A stretch of 64,000 nucleotides of DNA. Source: Prevotella sp. Lineage in GTDB: Bacteria; Bacteroidota; Bacteroidia; Bacteroidales; Bacteroidaceae. Where the stretch lies: NCBI GenBank assembly GCA_017460515.1, contig JAFUAY010000038.1, positions 1-64,000 on the forward strand, in the 5' to 3' direction. The notes beneath the pieces were generated by a model that was not told the DNA's origin, did not search any database, and was given only the letters and a program-made list of their open reading frames with translations. The translations under genes were made by a program, and so were the position numbers. Every line of letters starts with the position of its first letter. Positions within the stretch are counted from its first letter, which is position 1. Shown here one piece after another: positions 33,770 to 43,076 of this stretch.

Positions 33770-36700
33770 ATGGATAACCTTTTCAAAGAAGCTGTTAAAC
33801 AACATTCATCTGATATTGCCTTACAGTTTGGAAACCAGCGTATCACATATCGCGAATTGGATGAACTCTCGGATAGGATAGCACAACAGATTATTGAGAG
33901 TGGACATACGCTTGAGGAATCTCCCTTCATCGGCTTATATTCTTCGCGTACATTGTATACTATACCCATGATGCTTGGCATCTGGAAGGCAGGCTTTGCC
34001 TATGTTCCCATCGACCGTAGGAATAATGTTGACCGCATGAATCTCATTATCACTGACAGCGACATGAGACTCGTTCTTACTGATTGCGGCATTCCAGAAG
34101 GCATCAGCAGTAGTGTGGAGTGGAAAGAGATAGGAGAACAGCTTGAAAAGCAAGATACTCACGGAGCAGGAAACGGAAATGATACGGCATTTACACGCCA
34201 TTCACCGATATCTCGTTTTGGCAAATATGCCTATCTAATCTATACATCAGGTACAACGGGAACCCCCAAGGGAACGCCTATCACCCATGCTTCGCTTCGT
34301 CATTTGGCTTTAGGTCGACAGCAACTCATTCCTTCAGTTGAGGATCACATGGATATGACTCTTGCCAGCATAGGCTTTGATGCCTCGGTATGGGAGATTT
34401 TTCCCGCTTTGATGACCGGTACCCCCATCTATTTTACCAGTGAGGAAGAGAAAGCCAGACCCGAACTGATTGTTGACATCGTGGAACGTTTAGGCATCAC
34501 CACCATCAACCTTACACCAACTTATCTCGCGCTGCTTCCATATCGCAAGTTGCCATCACTTAGGTTCATGGTCACGGGTGGTGAAGTCTGTCCACTACAG
34601 CTTATCCGATTGTGGCAACAGACGTGTACCATCATCAATGCCTACGGTCCTACAGAGAACACGGTAACCACTACGGCATGCATACTGACTGCCGACAGTC
34701 TGCCTAATGATATCGGTCTGCCTATGCCGGGCGTTGTATGCTATGTACTTAACAAGCAACAACAACCAGTCGCCGATGGAGAGAAGGGTGAACTATATAT
34801 AGGTGGTCCGCAACTATCAGAAGGTTATCTGAGACGTCCGGAACTGACTGCTGAGAAGTTTATTGCCAATCCCTTCGTTGATGAATGTCCGTCAGCGCCC
34901 GTTCTATATGCCACGGGCGACGTGGTAAGCAGGCAGCCGAACGGTCATCTGCTTTTCTTCGGACGTAAGGACTCGCAGGTGAAGATTCATGGTATCCGTA
35001 TCGAACTGGAAGAGGTGAAGGTGGGATTGGAGGCCTGTCAGAGCGTTGAACATGCCGCAGTCGAGGTCGTTCATAACGAACAGTACGAATATCTTCGTGC
35101 GTACGTGAAGATGAATCAATTCAGCGATTCTCCGAAAGATGATGCAGAAATCTCTGCAGCGCTTTCAGTGTTGAAGGCTGAAGTGGCCCGCCGCGTTCCT
35201 TCCTACATGATTCCTGCCCAGTTTGTATTTGTTCCCCAGATACCTCTTACCATTAACGGTAAGACCGATTTCAATGCCTTACACCAGTTCCTGCCCACAA
35301 GTCAAGAAAGCGATCAGGTGAAGGGTAGGGCGGAACAGGAACTTGCCGCCCTTTGGCATGAAGTAATAGACAGTCCTGTGAGCATCCATTCCGACAGTCA
35401 TTTCATGGCACTTGGAGGCGATTCACTGGCAGTCATCCGTTTATTGCTGAAGGTCAATGAACAATATCATCTTTCGCTTTCACTGACTGATATCCAGGAA
35501 CATCTGGAACTCAGCGATATGGCTTCCTGGCTTGCAAAGACAGCTTTGGAAGAACCCCGACAAGTGACGACGGAAGACCGACAAGCGTCTGCTGCTCATA
35601 CAGAAGTGCAAGAATCCCGATCGTCGAATCGTGTTCCCCTCAGCATGCATCTGCAGAACCTGTTTGTCCATTGTCTGTTGAGCGAACAGGCCTCTGTATC
35701 CTATAATCTTGTTGACTTGATACCCTTTGGTGATACTGTCGATGAGCAGAAACTTCTATCTGCATGGAACCAATTATTGACTTCCCAAGACGCTCTGCGT
35801 ATGACGTTTCATCAGGACAAAGATGGTAATAGTTACTTGGAAACAATAGACTTCCAACCGATAACCACCATAGATAGACAGAGCGTTGATAGTTCTTTTG
35901 AGTTAAAAACAGCCGTAGAACATCAGTTGACTATTCCTTTCAATCTGACTGAGGGTCCGCTCTATCGCCTGACACTTTATCACGAACCACAAAGCGGGTG
36001 GCAGTTGGCTGTGTTCATCCATCATCTGATTACCGATGGCTGGTCATCAGGTGTACTGCGCCGTCAGCTATATGACATCTATCATGGCGAAGAGGTTGCT
36101 GATTCTGCCAGCTATGCCGATTATGTCTTTGCTGAGTCACAACAGGAAAAAAGTGATCTTCTTAAGCAGAGCGCTGACTATTGGAGCGCATACATGGATG
36201 ATGTGGCTAAGCTGCAATTACCCAACTTCATGGTTGGCAATGGTAATGATGATGATTTGTCGGCCCAATGCCTGACATTCGGTATTCCGAATGAATTATT
36301 CTTGCTGATCAACCAGTATTGTGCCCGTCATCATCTGACACCCTTCTCGCTGTTTTCGTCAGCACTTATGCTGATGCTCTATCGCATTTCCCGACAGTCA
36401 GATTTCTTTATTGCCTATCCCGTTTCAGGACGTGAGCAGACCTCCTTTGCCAATACGATGGGATACTTCGTCCGTCCCTGTCCGCTGAAGTTCCGTGAGT
36501 CGTGGTTAGACGATTCTTTCCCCTCCGTCTGTCAGCAGGTGATGGACGATGTGCGTACAGCTATCAAATATCCTTACGCCACAATGCGACTGCCCCTGGT
36601 GAGCTTCACCCTGGAACCTGCCATGCAAGCTAACCGCCTTGATGTCCGGCCAGCCTTTACGATGACTCCGCTCACGTTGACGGTTGATGTCGCTGACGAT

Positions 36701-39388
36701 GGAATGTGTTGCCGTTGGATTTATCAACGTGCATCGTTTGAGGAAAAAGCTGTAGCGTTGTTCAATCATTGTTTTCAGGCTTTGATAGAGAATCTGGTCG
36801 TTGATCATGACCGGAAAGCAGTAAGAAGCGCTTCCATGATTGACAAGACTGAGTATAGCAGACAGGTAGAACTGAACACCATTCATCCGCTCCGCAAGCC
36901 TGAAGAAAACATTATTGATTTATTCCTCCGACAGGTTGCAAGTCGTCCGGATCATCTTGCCTTAAAAGACGAGTCTTGCAGCTATACTTATCAGCAACTT
37001 GATGAGGCTTCAAGACGGGTGGCAGCATCGCTACTCTCCGACGGACTTCCCGCGGGAGCCGTAGGCATATACAGTGATCGCTCATCCCAGTCTTTGGCAA
37101 CTATTCTGGGCATTATCAGGGCCGGTTGCTACTATGTTCCCCTCAACGATTCCTATCCCAAGGAGCGCCTGCTTAGTATCATAGCAGACAGTGGTATGCA
37201 ACGCATGGTGACAACGCGTAGTATGAAGCCGATGATTGAGAGTATCGAGTCGTCAGTACGTGTTTATCTGATGGAGGAAATGCTTGAAGCTTCAGACAAT
37301 TGTGTATCGTTGCCGCAGCTTACGACATCGACTCCTGCTTATATGATTTATACGTCAGGAACAACTGGCAAGCCTAAAGGTGTCGTTGTGCCTCACAGCA
37401 GCGTTGTTTCGATGGTGACGATTGGTGCTCCTGGGGGCTATTGTCCTACGTCGGATGATCGTATCATACAGTTCTCAACCTATATTTTTGATGCTTCTGT
37501 CATAGACATATTCTGTTCGTTGTTGACTGGTGCCACATTGATAACGGCTTCAGAATCAATGAAAAAGGAGCCTGACAGTCTGTTCCAGCTGATGGAGAGA
37601 GAGCAAATCACATGGGCTTGCATACCGCCGGCATTCCTTCATTCTTGTCATAAGGATGCACCTCCTTCGCTGAAAACAATCCTCGTTGGTGGTGAATCAC
37701 CCAGCCAGGAAATCATTTCCCGTTATAGTAATATCCGATTCATCAATGGCTATGGTCCTACAGAGAATACCGTATGCAGCACCAGTCATACCTACGGAAG
37801 CGATACCACTCAGGACTCCAACTGCATCGGTCGTCCCTTACGAGGAGTTACCTGCTATGTGATGGATGATGATCATAATCTCTTGCCCGATGGCATCAGC
37901 GGAGAACTCTACTTGGGCGGGTTGCAGTTGGCCACAGGCTATCATAACCGTTCAAAACTTAATAGTAAGGTATTTATCGATAATCCTTTCGCCAGTAAGG
38001 CAGATCTTGAGCAAGGTCTCAATACTCGTCTTTATGCAACGGGCGATATGGTGTGCCGCAAGGCTGACGGATTGCTCTATTTCATGGGTCGAAAGGACTT
38101 CCAGGTCAAACTGCGCGGTTATCGAATTGAGCTGGCAGATATAGAGAGCACCTTGCTTTCTTATCCAGATGTGCAGCAGTGTGTGGTAGAAGTCCGTCAG
38201 ATGGGTGATGCGAAGCAGTTGGCAGCCCATATAGAAACATTCAATAGCCAGCTATCGGCAGATGCTCTTCGTGCTTGGCTCTCTGAGCGCTTGCCTTCTT
38301 ATATGATACCCAACTATTGGAGCTTCTCTGAGCATTTCCCCCTGACCCATAATGGAAAGATAGACCGTTCCCGTTTGCCCGAACCACAAATTTGTGGTGC
38401 CGGAAGTGCTGACAACGAGGAGTTGTTGGAGGTGGAGCGCCGTTGTCGTTTCGCTATCTCCACGATTGTAGGTATCGAAGCCGATTCTATCGATGTCAAT
38501 GCCGATTTGATTGAAGACATTGGCATGAATTCTTTACAGATTCTTGAGTATGTCAGTCAGATGCAGGCGCGTGGTTTCCAATTACATGCCTCTGACGTCT
38601 ATCATTGTAAGACTGTCCGCAAGTTGGCCAACAGGATTGATTCCAACAAGGAGCCGCTGACTCAAGAACAGATTGATGGCAGAGCAATCTATTTCTATAC
38701 GCCCGACAATCGTTATAAGCCCCTGCTTATCATTTGTTCTGGAACACCTTATTTCGAAGCGTTCTATATGAACTTCTATCGTGCGTTCAAGGATGACTAT
38801 ACCATTCTCGTGATTGAGAGTCCCAGCGAGTTCTATTCACTCCGCCCCGACTTCCCGATGGAAACGGATGCATTGATGGCTGAGTATGCCCGCATTCTCC
38901 GTCCTATCCTGAAAGACCGTACTACACCAATACTGACAACGGGTCTTTGCCTGGGTGGTGATATGGCTTTACGATTGGCAGTCGAACTGGATGCAGAGAG
39001 CATTGCCACGCCCACTGCTGTCATTATTGATGGCTATGCCTGTCGTTCCAAATATGGATCTGATACGGGCGGTATGGTGGTCGAACCAGGAATTTCAGAA
39101 GAGTTAGTGTTGTTCCGCAACAAGGTCTTACATGCCATCTCAGGTTCGTTTGTCCAGCGTTATTATGCAGGACCTGCACATCTAATTTTGTGCACCGAGT
39201 TTGATGACGAACCGGGACAGACCCGTGAGGAAGGCATCGCCTTTTTCCCCATCAATAAGGCCAATTGGAAAGAGTCGCAACCAGATATACCGATTACGTA
39301 TGTCAGTTCCGTCCACATGCAGATGGTACACGATCCAGAGAACCTGAGAATCATCAAGCAAATCATTGATAGCTATGCCTTTGCTTAA
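33770..39388 (+). CDS. Dimodular non-ribosomal peptide synthetase, A-T-C-A-T-TE
   Basis: 1872 aa, cytosolic. A1 about 1-510 (LIYTSGTTGTPKGTP, FDASVWEIF, INAYGPTEN, YATGD, NGKTD); T1 about 525-600 with pantetheine Ser552 in GGDSL; C about 615-1050 with HHLITDG at 751-757; A2 about 1060-1550 (MIYTSGTTGKPKG, FDASVIDIF, INGYGPTEN, NGKID); T2 about 1555-1640 with Ser1588 in GMNSL; thioesterase about 1660-1872 with GLCLGGD, i.e. Cys1727 where Ser is usual, and His1849 or 1854. Pocket residues read D-A-W-T-V-G-A-V-T (A1, Phe-like) and D-A-I-A-L-G-G-V-C (A2, no match I know). No leading C domain, so A1 loads the first residue; a dipeptide or its cyclic/condensed form is expected. No phosphopantetheinyl transferase nearby. 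Confidence 0.95.
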   Translation: MDNLFKEAVKQHSSDIALQFGNQRITYRELDELSDRIAQQIIESGHTLEESPFIGLYSSRTLYTIPMMLGIWKAGFAYVPIDRRNNVDRMNLIITDSDMRLVLTDCGIPEGISSSVEWKEIGEQLEKQDTHGAGNGNDTAFTRHSPISRFGKYAYLIYTSGTTGTPKGTPITHASLRHLALGRQQLIPSVEDHMDMTLASIGFDASVWEIFPALMTGTPIYFTSEEEKARPELIVDIVERLGITTINLTPTYLALLPYRKLPSLRFMVTGGEVCPLQLIRLWQQTCTIINAYGPTENTVTTTACILTADSLPNDIGLPMPGVVCYVLNKQQQPVADGEKGELYIGGPQLSEGYLRRPELTAEKFIANPFVDECPSAPVLYATGDVVSRQPNGHLLFFGRKDSQVKIHGIRIELEEVKVGLEACQSVEHAAVEVVHNEQYEYLRAYVKMNQFSDSPKDDAEISAALSVLKAEVARRVPSYMIPAQFVFVPQIPLTINGKTDFNALHQFLPTSQESDQVKGRAEQELAALWHEVIDSPVSIHSDSHFMALGGDSLAVIRLLLKVNEQYHLSLSLTDIQEHLELSDMASWLAKTALEEPRQVTTEDRQASAAHTEVQESRSSNRVPLSMHLQNLFVHCLLSEQASVSYNLVDLIPFGDTVDEQKLLSAWNQLLTSQDALRMTFHQDKDGNSYLETIDFQPITTIDRQSVDSSFELKTAVEHQLTIPFNLTEGPLYRLTLYHEPQSGWQLAVFIHHLITDGWSSGVLRRQLYDIYHGEEVADSASYADYVFAESQQEKSDLLKQSADYWSAYMDDVAKLQLPNFMVGNGNDDDLSAQCLTFGIPNELFLLINQYCARHHLTPFSLFSSALMLMLYRISRQSDFFIAYPVSGREQTSFANTMGYFVRPCPLKFRESWLDDSFPSVCQQVMDDVRTAIKYPYATMRLPLVSFTLEPAMQANRLDVRPAFTMTPLTLTVDVADDGMCCRWIYQRASFEEKAVALFNHCFQALIENLVVDHDRKAVRSASMIDKTEYSRQVELNTIHPLRKPEENIIDLFLRQVASRPDHLALKDESCSYTYQQLDEASRRVAASLLSDGLPAGAVGIYSDRSSQSLATILGIIRAGCYYVPLNDSYPKERLLSIIADSGMQRMVTTRSMKPMIESIESSVRVYLMEEMLEASDNCVSLPQLTTSTPAYMIYTSGTTGKPKGVVVPHSSVVSMVTIGAPGGYCPTSDDRIIQFSTYIFDASVIDIFCSLLTGATLITASESMKKEPDSLFQLMEREQITWACIPPAFLHSCHKDAPPSLKTILVGGESPSQEIISRYSNIRFINGYGPTENTVCSTSHTYGSDTTQDSNCIGRPLRGVTCYVMDDDHNLLPDGISGELYLGGLQLATGYHNRSKLNSKVFIDNPFASKADLEQGLNTRLYATGDMVCRKADGLLYFMGRKDFQVKLRGYRIELADIESTLLSYPDVQQCVVEVRQMGDAKQLAAHIETFNSQLSADALRAWLSERLPSYMIPNYWSFSEHFPLTHNGKIDRSRLPEPQICGAGSADNEELLEVERRCRFAISTIVGIEADSIDVNADLIEDIGMNSLQILEYVSQMQARGFQLHASDVYHCKTVRKLANRIDSNKEPLTQEQIDGRAIYFYTPDNRYKPLLIICSGTPYFEAFYMNFYRAFKDDYTILVIESPSEFYSLRPDFPMETDALMAEYARILRPILKDRTTPILTTGLCLGGDMALRLAVELDAESIATPTAVIIDGYACRSKYGSDTGGMVVEPGISEELVLFRNKVLHAISGSFVQRYYAGPAHLILCTEFDDEPGQTREEGIAFFPINKANWKESQPDIPITYVSSVHMQMVHDPENLRIIKQIIDSYAFA

Positions 39389-39414
39389 GAAACTATAATT
39401 TTTGCAATATCTAC

Positions 39415-39445
39415 TTTGCAATTTCGAGATTAATTCTTACTTTTG
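39415..39445 (+). promoter_or_regulatory. Promoter of the AAA ATPase gene
   Basis: TTTG (39415-39418), 19-bp spacer, TACTTTTG (39438-39445), 29 bp before the ATG. It makes the ATPase a transcription unit separate from the NRPS operon. Confidence 0.75.
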
Positions 39446-39474
39446 CAAAACGTAACGCAGAAAACGAATCTATA

Positions 39475-40662
39475 ATGGAAGCTTTCTTTCGAACACATCG
39501 CTACTTGGTTGAACATGTGAATGCGCCAGTACGCCGTTCGCTGATGGACGAGATTGATTGGAGTTGCAGGTTGATAGGTATCAAGGGCACCCGTGGGGTG
39601 GGCAAGACAACCTTCCTGCTGCAGTATGCCAAAGAGCACTTCTCTACAGAAGACAAGCAATGTCTGTACATCAACATGAACAACTTCTATTTTCAAGGAC
39701 ATGGTATTGCTGATTTTGCTGGCGAGTTCTACCATCATGGGGGACGCGTGCTACTTATCGATCAGGTGTTCAAACAGCCTGACTGGAGTAGCGAGTTGCG
39801 CAAGTGCTATGACACCTATCCAGGCTTGAAGATTGTGTTTACCGGCAGTAGCGTGATGCGATTGAAGGATGAGAATCCGGAACTTAACGGTATCGTGAAG
39901 AGCTACAATCTGCGTGGATTCTCCTTTCGCGAGTTTCTGAACCTTCTGACCAACAATGATTTCCGTGCCTATACGCTTGAAGAGATTCTAAGCGATCATG
40001 AGCGCATTGTCAAGCAGATATTGCCAAAGGTGTCGCCTCGACGCTATTTCCAGGACTATATCCACCACGGCTTCTATCCTTTCTTCCAGGAACATCGTAA
40101 CTATTCCGAGAACCTGCTGAAGACGATGAACATGATGACTGAGGTTGACATCCTGCTGGTGAAGCAGATAGAACTGAAGTATCTGACGAAAATCAAGAAA
40201 CTCTTCTACGAGATTGCCGAGGATGGACCGAAGGCGCCTAATGTCAGCAAGTTGGCACAGGATGTTGAGACCAGTCGCGCTACGGTCATGAACTACATCA
40301 AGTACTTGGCTGATGCCCGTCTGTTGAACATGATTTATCCCGTGGGTGAGGACTTCCCGAAGAAGCCGTCGAAGGTGATGCTTCATAATTCCAATCTGCT
40401 CTACGCCATCTATCCTATTAACGTATTGAAACAGGATGCGATGGAGACCTTCTTCGTCAACTCCCTCTGGAAAGACCATAAAATCAACCAGTCCGGTCGC
40501 GATGCATTCTATCTTGTCGATGAGAAACTGAAGTTCCGTGTTTGCGATGCTAACGCTCACGGCAAGATGCGCTATTCGCCCGATGTTATCTATGCCCGAT
40601 ACAATACCGAGATTGGCAAGGACAACCAGATACCCCTCTGGCTTTTAGGCTTCCTGTATTGA
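39475..40662 (+). CDS. AAA-family ATPase (AAA_14 / DUF4143 type)
   Basis: 395 aa, cytosolic. Walker A GTRGVGKTTFLLQY near residue 40; the Walker B strand reads VLLIDQVFKQPDW, with Gln where relatives have Glu (LLIDEVHK), so hydrolysis may be weakened. Sensor-like VFTGSSVMRL follows. Residues about 265-300 form a winged-helix segment (NVSKLAQDVETSRATVMNYIKYL), and the C-terminus (about 310-395) is the DUF4143-type nuclease-like region without a clear catalytic motif. This family is widespread in Bacteroidetes with no settled function; some relatives act in DNA mobility or defence. Confidence 0.85.
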   Translation: MEAFFRTHRYLVEHVNAPVRRSLMDEIDWSCRLIGIKGTRGVGKTTFLLQYAKEHFSTEDKQCLYINMNNFYFQGHGIADFAGEFYHHGGRVLLIDQVFKQPDWSSELRKCYDTYPGLKIVFTGSSVMRLKDENPELNGIVKSYNLRGFSFREFLNLLTNNDFRAYTLEEILSDHERIVKQILPKVSPRRYFQDYIHHGFYPFFQEHRNYSENLLKTMNMMTEVDILLVKQIELKYLTKIKKLFYEIAEDGPKAPNVSKLAQDVETSRATVMNYIKYLADARLLNMIYPVGEDFPKKPSKVMLHNSNLLYAIYPINVLKQDAMETFFVNSLWKDHKINQSGRDAFYLVDEKLKFRVCDANAHGKMRYSPDVIYARYNTEIGKDNQIPLWLLGFLY

Positions 40663-40712
40663 GGACATGAGGATTATGAATAAGAAAAAAGATAAGCAAT
40701 AAGTATACACGT

Positions 40713-42326
40713 ATGAAAAAGTTACTTTTAGGCGACCAAGCCATAGCGCAAGGAGCCATTGATGCCGGGTTAAGTGGCGTTTACGCCTATCCTGGCACAC
40801 CATCAACTGAAATCACTGAGTATATTCAGGATTCTGCCCAGGCACGTGAACGCGGCATTCACAGCCGTTGGTCAACTAACGAGAAGACAGCAATGGAGGC
40901 TGCTCTTGGTATGTCGTTCATGGGCAAGCGTGCACTGGTATGCATGAAACACGTAGGTCTGAACGTTTGTGCCGATCCGTTCGTCAACAGTGGTATGACG
41001 GGTGTCAATGGCGGTGTTGTAGTGCTCGTGGCAGACGATCCTTCCATGCACTCTTCACAAGACGAGCAGGACTCTCGTTTCTACGGCAAGTTCGCAATGG
41101 TTCCTACGTTTGAACCTTCTAATCAGCAGGAAGCCTACGACATGATGGCCATTGCCTTCGAGTTCTCTGAGAAGGTGTCATTGCCCGTGCTGATGCGTGT
41201 CACCACCCGTATGGCACATAGTCGTGCGGTGGTCGAGATTGCTGATGCTTCGCGCCAGCAGAATGAACTGAACTACAATGCAAAGGCCAGCAACTGGGTA
41301 CTGCTACCCGCCTTTGCCCGTAAGCGCAATGATGTGGTAACTGCCCAGCAGCCACAGCTCGAACAGATGGCAGTAGAGAGCGCTTACAATAAATATATTG
41401 ATGCTGCCGACCATTCGTTGGGCATCATTGCCAGCGGTATCGCCTTCAACTACCTGATGGAGTGCTATCCTGATGGAAATTGTCCTTATCCCGTGCTTAA
41501 GGTGTCACAGTACCCGCTGCCGAAAGAGTTGGTGCGCCGCATGACGGAATCGTGCGAGAGTGTGCTGGTAGCCGAAGAGGGCCAGCCTTTCATCGAGGAT
41601 CAGTTGCGTGGCGTGATGCCTGGCAATGCTGTCATCAAGGGTCGACTGACTGGTGAACTGCCCCGAACAGGCGAACTGAACCCCGACCTGCTGAAGAAAG
41701 CACTCGGATTGCCCAGTGATGAGACTTACAAGACCTGTGAGGATGTGGCTCCGCGTCCACCCGCACTCTGTCAGGGCTGCGGTCATCGTGACGTTTATAC
41801 CGCCCTCAATCAGGTGCTCCTTGATTATCCCAATGCCCGTGTGTTCGGTGATATCGGCTGCTATACGCTCGGTTTCCTGCCTCCTTATAAAGCCATCCAC
41901 TCGTGTGTAGACATGGGTGCATCTATCACGATGGCCAAGGGTGCCAGCGATGCCGGACAGTGGCCTGCACTGGCAATCATCGGTGACTCTACCTTTACAC
42001 ATAGCGGTATGACCGGCCTGCTTGATGCTGCCAATGAAAATGCCAACATCGTGGTCATCATCAGCGACAACCTGACCACTGCCATGACGGGTGGACAGGA
42101 CTCTGCAGGCACCAATAAGTTTGAGGCTATCTGTCGTGCCCTCGGTGTGAGCGATGAACACCTGCATGTGGTGAACCCCATCCCCAAGAACATGCCTGAG
42201 ATTACGCAGATTCTCAAGCAGGAGATAGAGTATAAAGGCTTGAGTGTCATCATTCCCCGCCGTGAGTGCATGCAGACGCTGCAGCGCCATCTGAAGCAGA
42301 AGAAGGTCCAAAGCCCCCAGAGTTAA
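40713..42326 (+). CDS. iorA: Indolepyruvate:ferredoxin oxidoreductase, alpha subunit
   Basis: 537 aa. Pyrimidine-binding half at the N-terminus (GVYAYPGTPSTEITEYI), thiamine-diphosphate half from about 350 (CQGCGHRDVYTAL, GDIGCYTLGFLPPY, GDSTFTHSGMTGL). It converts aryl pyruvates and ferredoxin to aryl-acetyl-CoA, or the reverse. Many archaeal and clostridial IorA proteins are longer, with a C-terminal 2x[4Fe-4S] domain; here the chain stops after the ThDP half (HLKQKKVQSPQS) and no ferredoxin motif is present. Forms a unit with iorB and the aminotransferase. Confidence 0.93.
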   Translation: MKKLLLGDQAIAQGAIDAGLSGVYAYPGTPSTEITEYIQDSAQARERGIHSRWSTNEKTAMEAALGMSFMGKRALVCMKHVGLNVCADPFVNSGMTGVNGGVVVLVADDPSMHSSQDEQDSRFYGKFAMVPTFEPSNQQEAYDMMAIAFEFSEKVSLPVLMRVTTRMAHSRAVVEIADASRQQNELNYNAKASNWVLLPAFARKRNDVVTAQQPQLEQMAVESAYNKYIDAADHSLGIIASGIAFNYLMECYPDGNCPYPVLKVSQYPLPKELVRRMTESCESVLVAEEGQPFIEDQLRGVMPGNAVIKGRLTGELPRTGELNPDLLKKALGLPSDETYKTCEDVAPRPPALCQGCGHRDVYTALNQVLLDYPNARVFGDIGCYTLGFLPPYKAIHSCVDMGASITMAKGASDAGQWPALAIIGDSTFTHSGMTGLLDAANENANIVVIISDNLTTAMTGGQDSAGTNKFEAICRALGVSDEHLHVVNPIPKNMPEITQILKQEIEYKGLSVIIPRRECMQTLQRHLKQKKVQSPQS

Positions 42327-42333
42327 GTCAGGG

Positions 42334-42454
42334 GGTTGGGGAGTCTGAACAGGCGCAGATTCCCCATAACCAACAAATAACCACTTGGTCTGATAAACGC
42401 TTGTTCAGACCTCCATTCCCCTCGCTCGACCTTATGGTCGCTTGCATAAGCAAG
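42334..42454 (+). repeat. Cluster of four hairpins between iorA and iorB
   Basis: The 154-bp gap holds, in order: an imperfect stem 42334-42347 with 42356-42371; a competing pairing of 42343-42355 with 42398-42410 (12 of 13 bases), which excludes the first; a perfect stem CGACC/GGTCG (42427-42440, loop TTAT); and a perfect stem CTTGC/GCAAG (42441-42454, loop ATAA). iorA's last codons also pair with the start of the gap (CCCCC 42314-42318 with GGGGG 42331-42335). It looks either like a mobile intergenic element of REP type or a structured leader affecting iorB. No protein is encoded. Confidence 0.55.
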
Positions 42455-42480
42455 AACTTAGGGGACTTAGATAAACGAAA

Positions 42481-43053
42481 ATGAAAACAGATATCATACT
42501 TTGTGGCGTAGGCGGACAGGGCATCCTCTCCATCGCCACCATCATCGGTGAGGCAGCCATCAAGGAGAACCTCTATATCAAGCAGGCCGAGGTACACGGC
42601 ATGAGTCAGCGCGGTGGCGATGTGCAGTCAAATCTGCGCCTCTCGTCAGATCCTATCCACAGTGACCTGATTCCCCTCGGCGGTGCCGATGTCATCATCT
42701 CCATGGAACCGATGGAGGCCTTGCGCTACCTGCCGTTCCTGAAGAAAGATGGATGGATTATCACTTCGAGTGCTCCGTTTGTAAACATTCCGAACTATCC
42801 CGATATTGACGTGATTAAGAATGACCTGAACAAACTCCAGAACGTGATTCTGCTCGATATCGAACAGTTGGCTAAAGATGCAGGCGTACCCCGTTCTGCC
42901 AATGTCATCCTTTTGGGTGCTGCCCAGAAAGCGCTCGGCATTGAGTACGGAAAACTGGAGGAAGCCATCCGCCGTGTGTTCGGTCGCAAGGGCGAGGCCA
43001 TTGTCGAGGCGAATATCAAGGCGCTTGCCATTGGTCGTGAGGCTCAGAAATAA
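42481..43053 (+). CDS. iorB: Indolepyruvate:ferredoxin oxidoreductase, beta subunit
   Basis: 190 aa. The gamma-type 2-oxoacid oxidoreductase domain: LCGVGGQGILSIATIIGEAA at the N-terminus and EVHGMSQRGGDVQSNLRLS, the phosphate/CoA loop motif of the family. It completes the IorAB enzyme with the upstream gene. Separation of 154 bp from iorA is wide for this operon and is filled by the hairpin cluster. Confidence 0.94.
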   Translation: MKTDIILCGVGGQGILSIATIIGEAAIKENLYIKQAEVHGMSQRGGDVQSNLRLSSDPIHSDLIPLGGADVIISMEPMEALRYLPFLKKDGWIITSSAPFVNIPNYPDIDVIKNDLNKLQNVILLDIEQLAKDAGVPRSANVILLGAAQKALGIEYGKLEEAIRRVFGRKGEAIVEANIKALAIGREAQK

Positions 43054-43076
43054 TGTCGTAATAAAGTCAGAATGAG

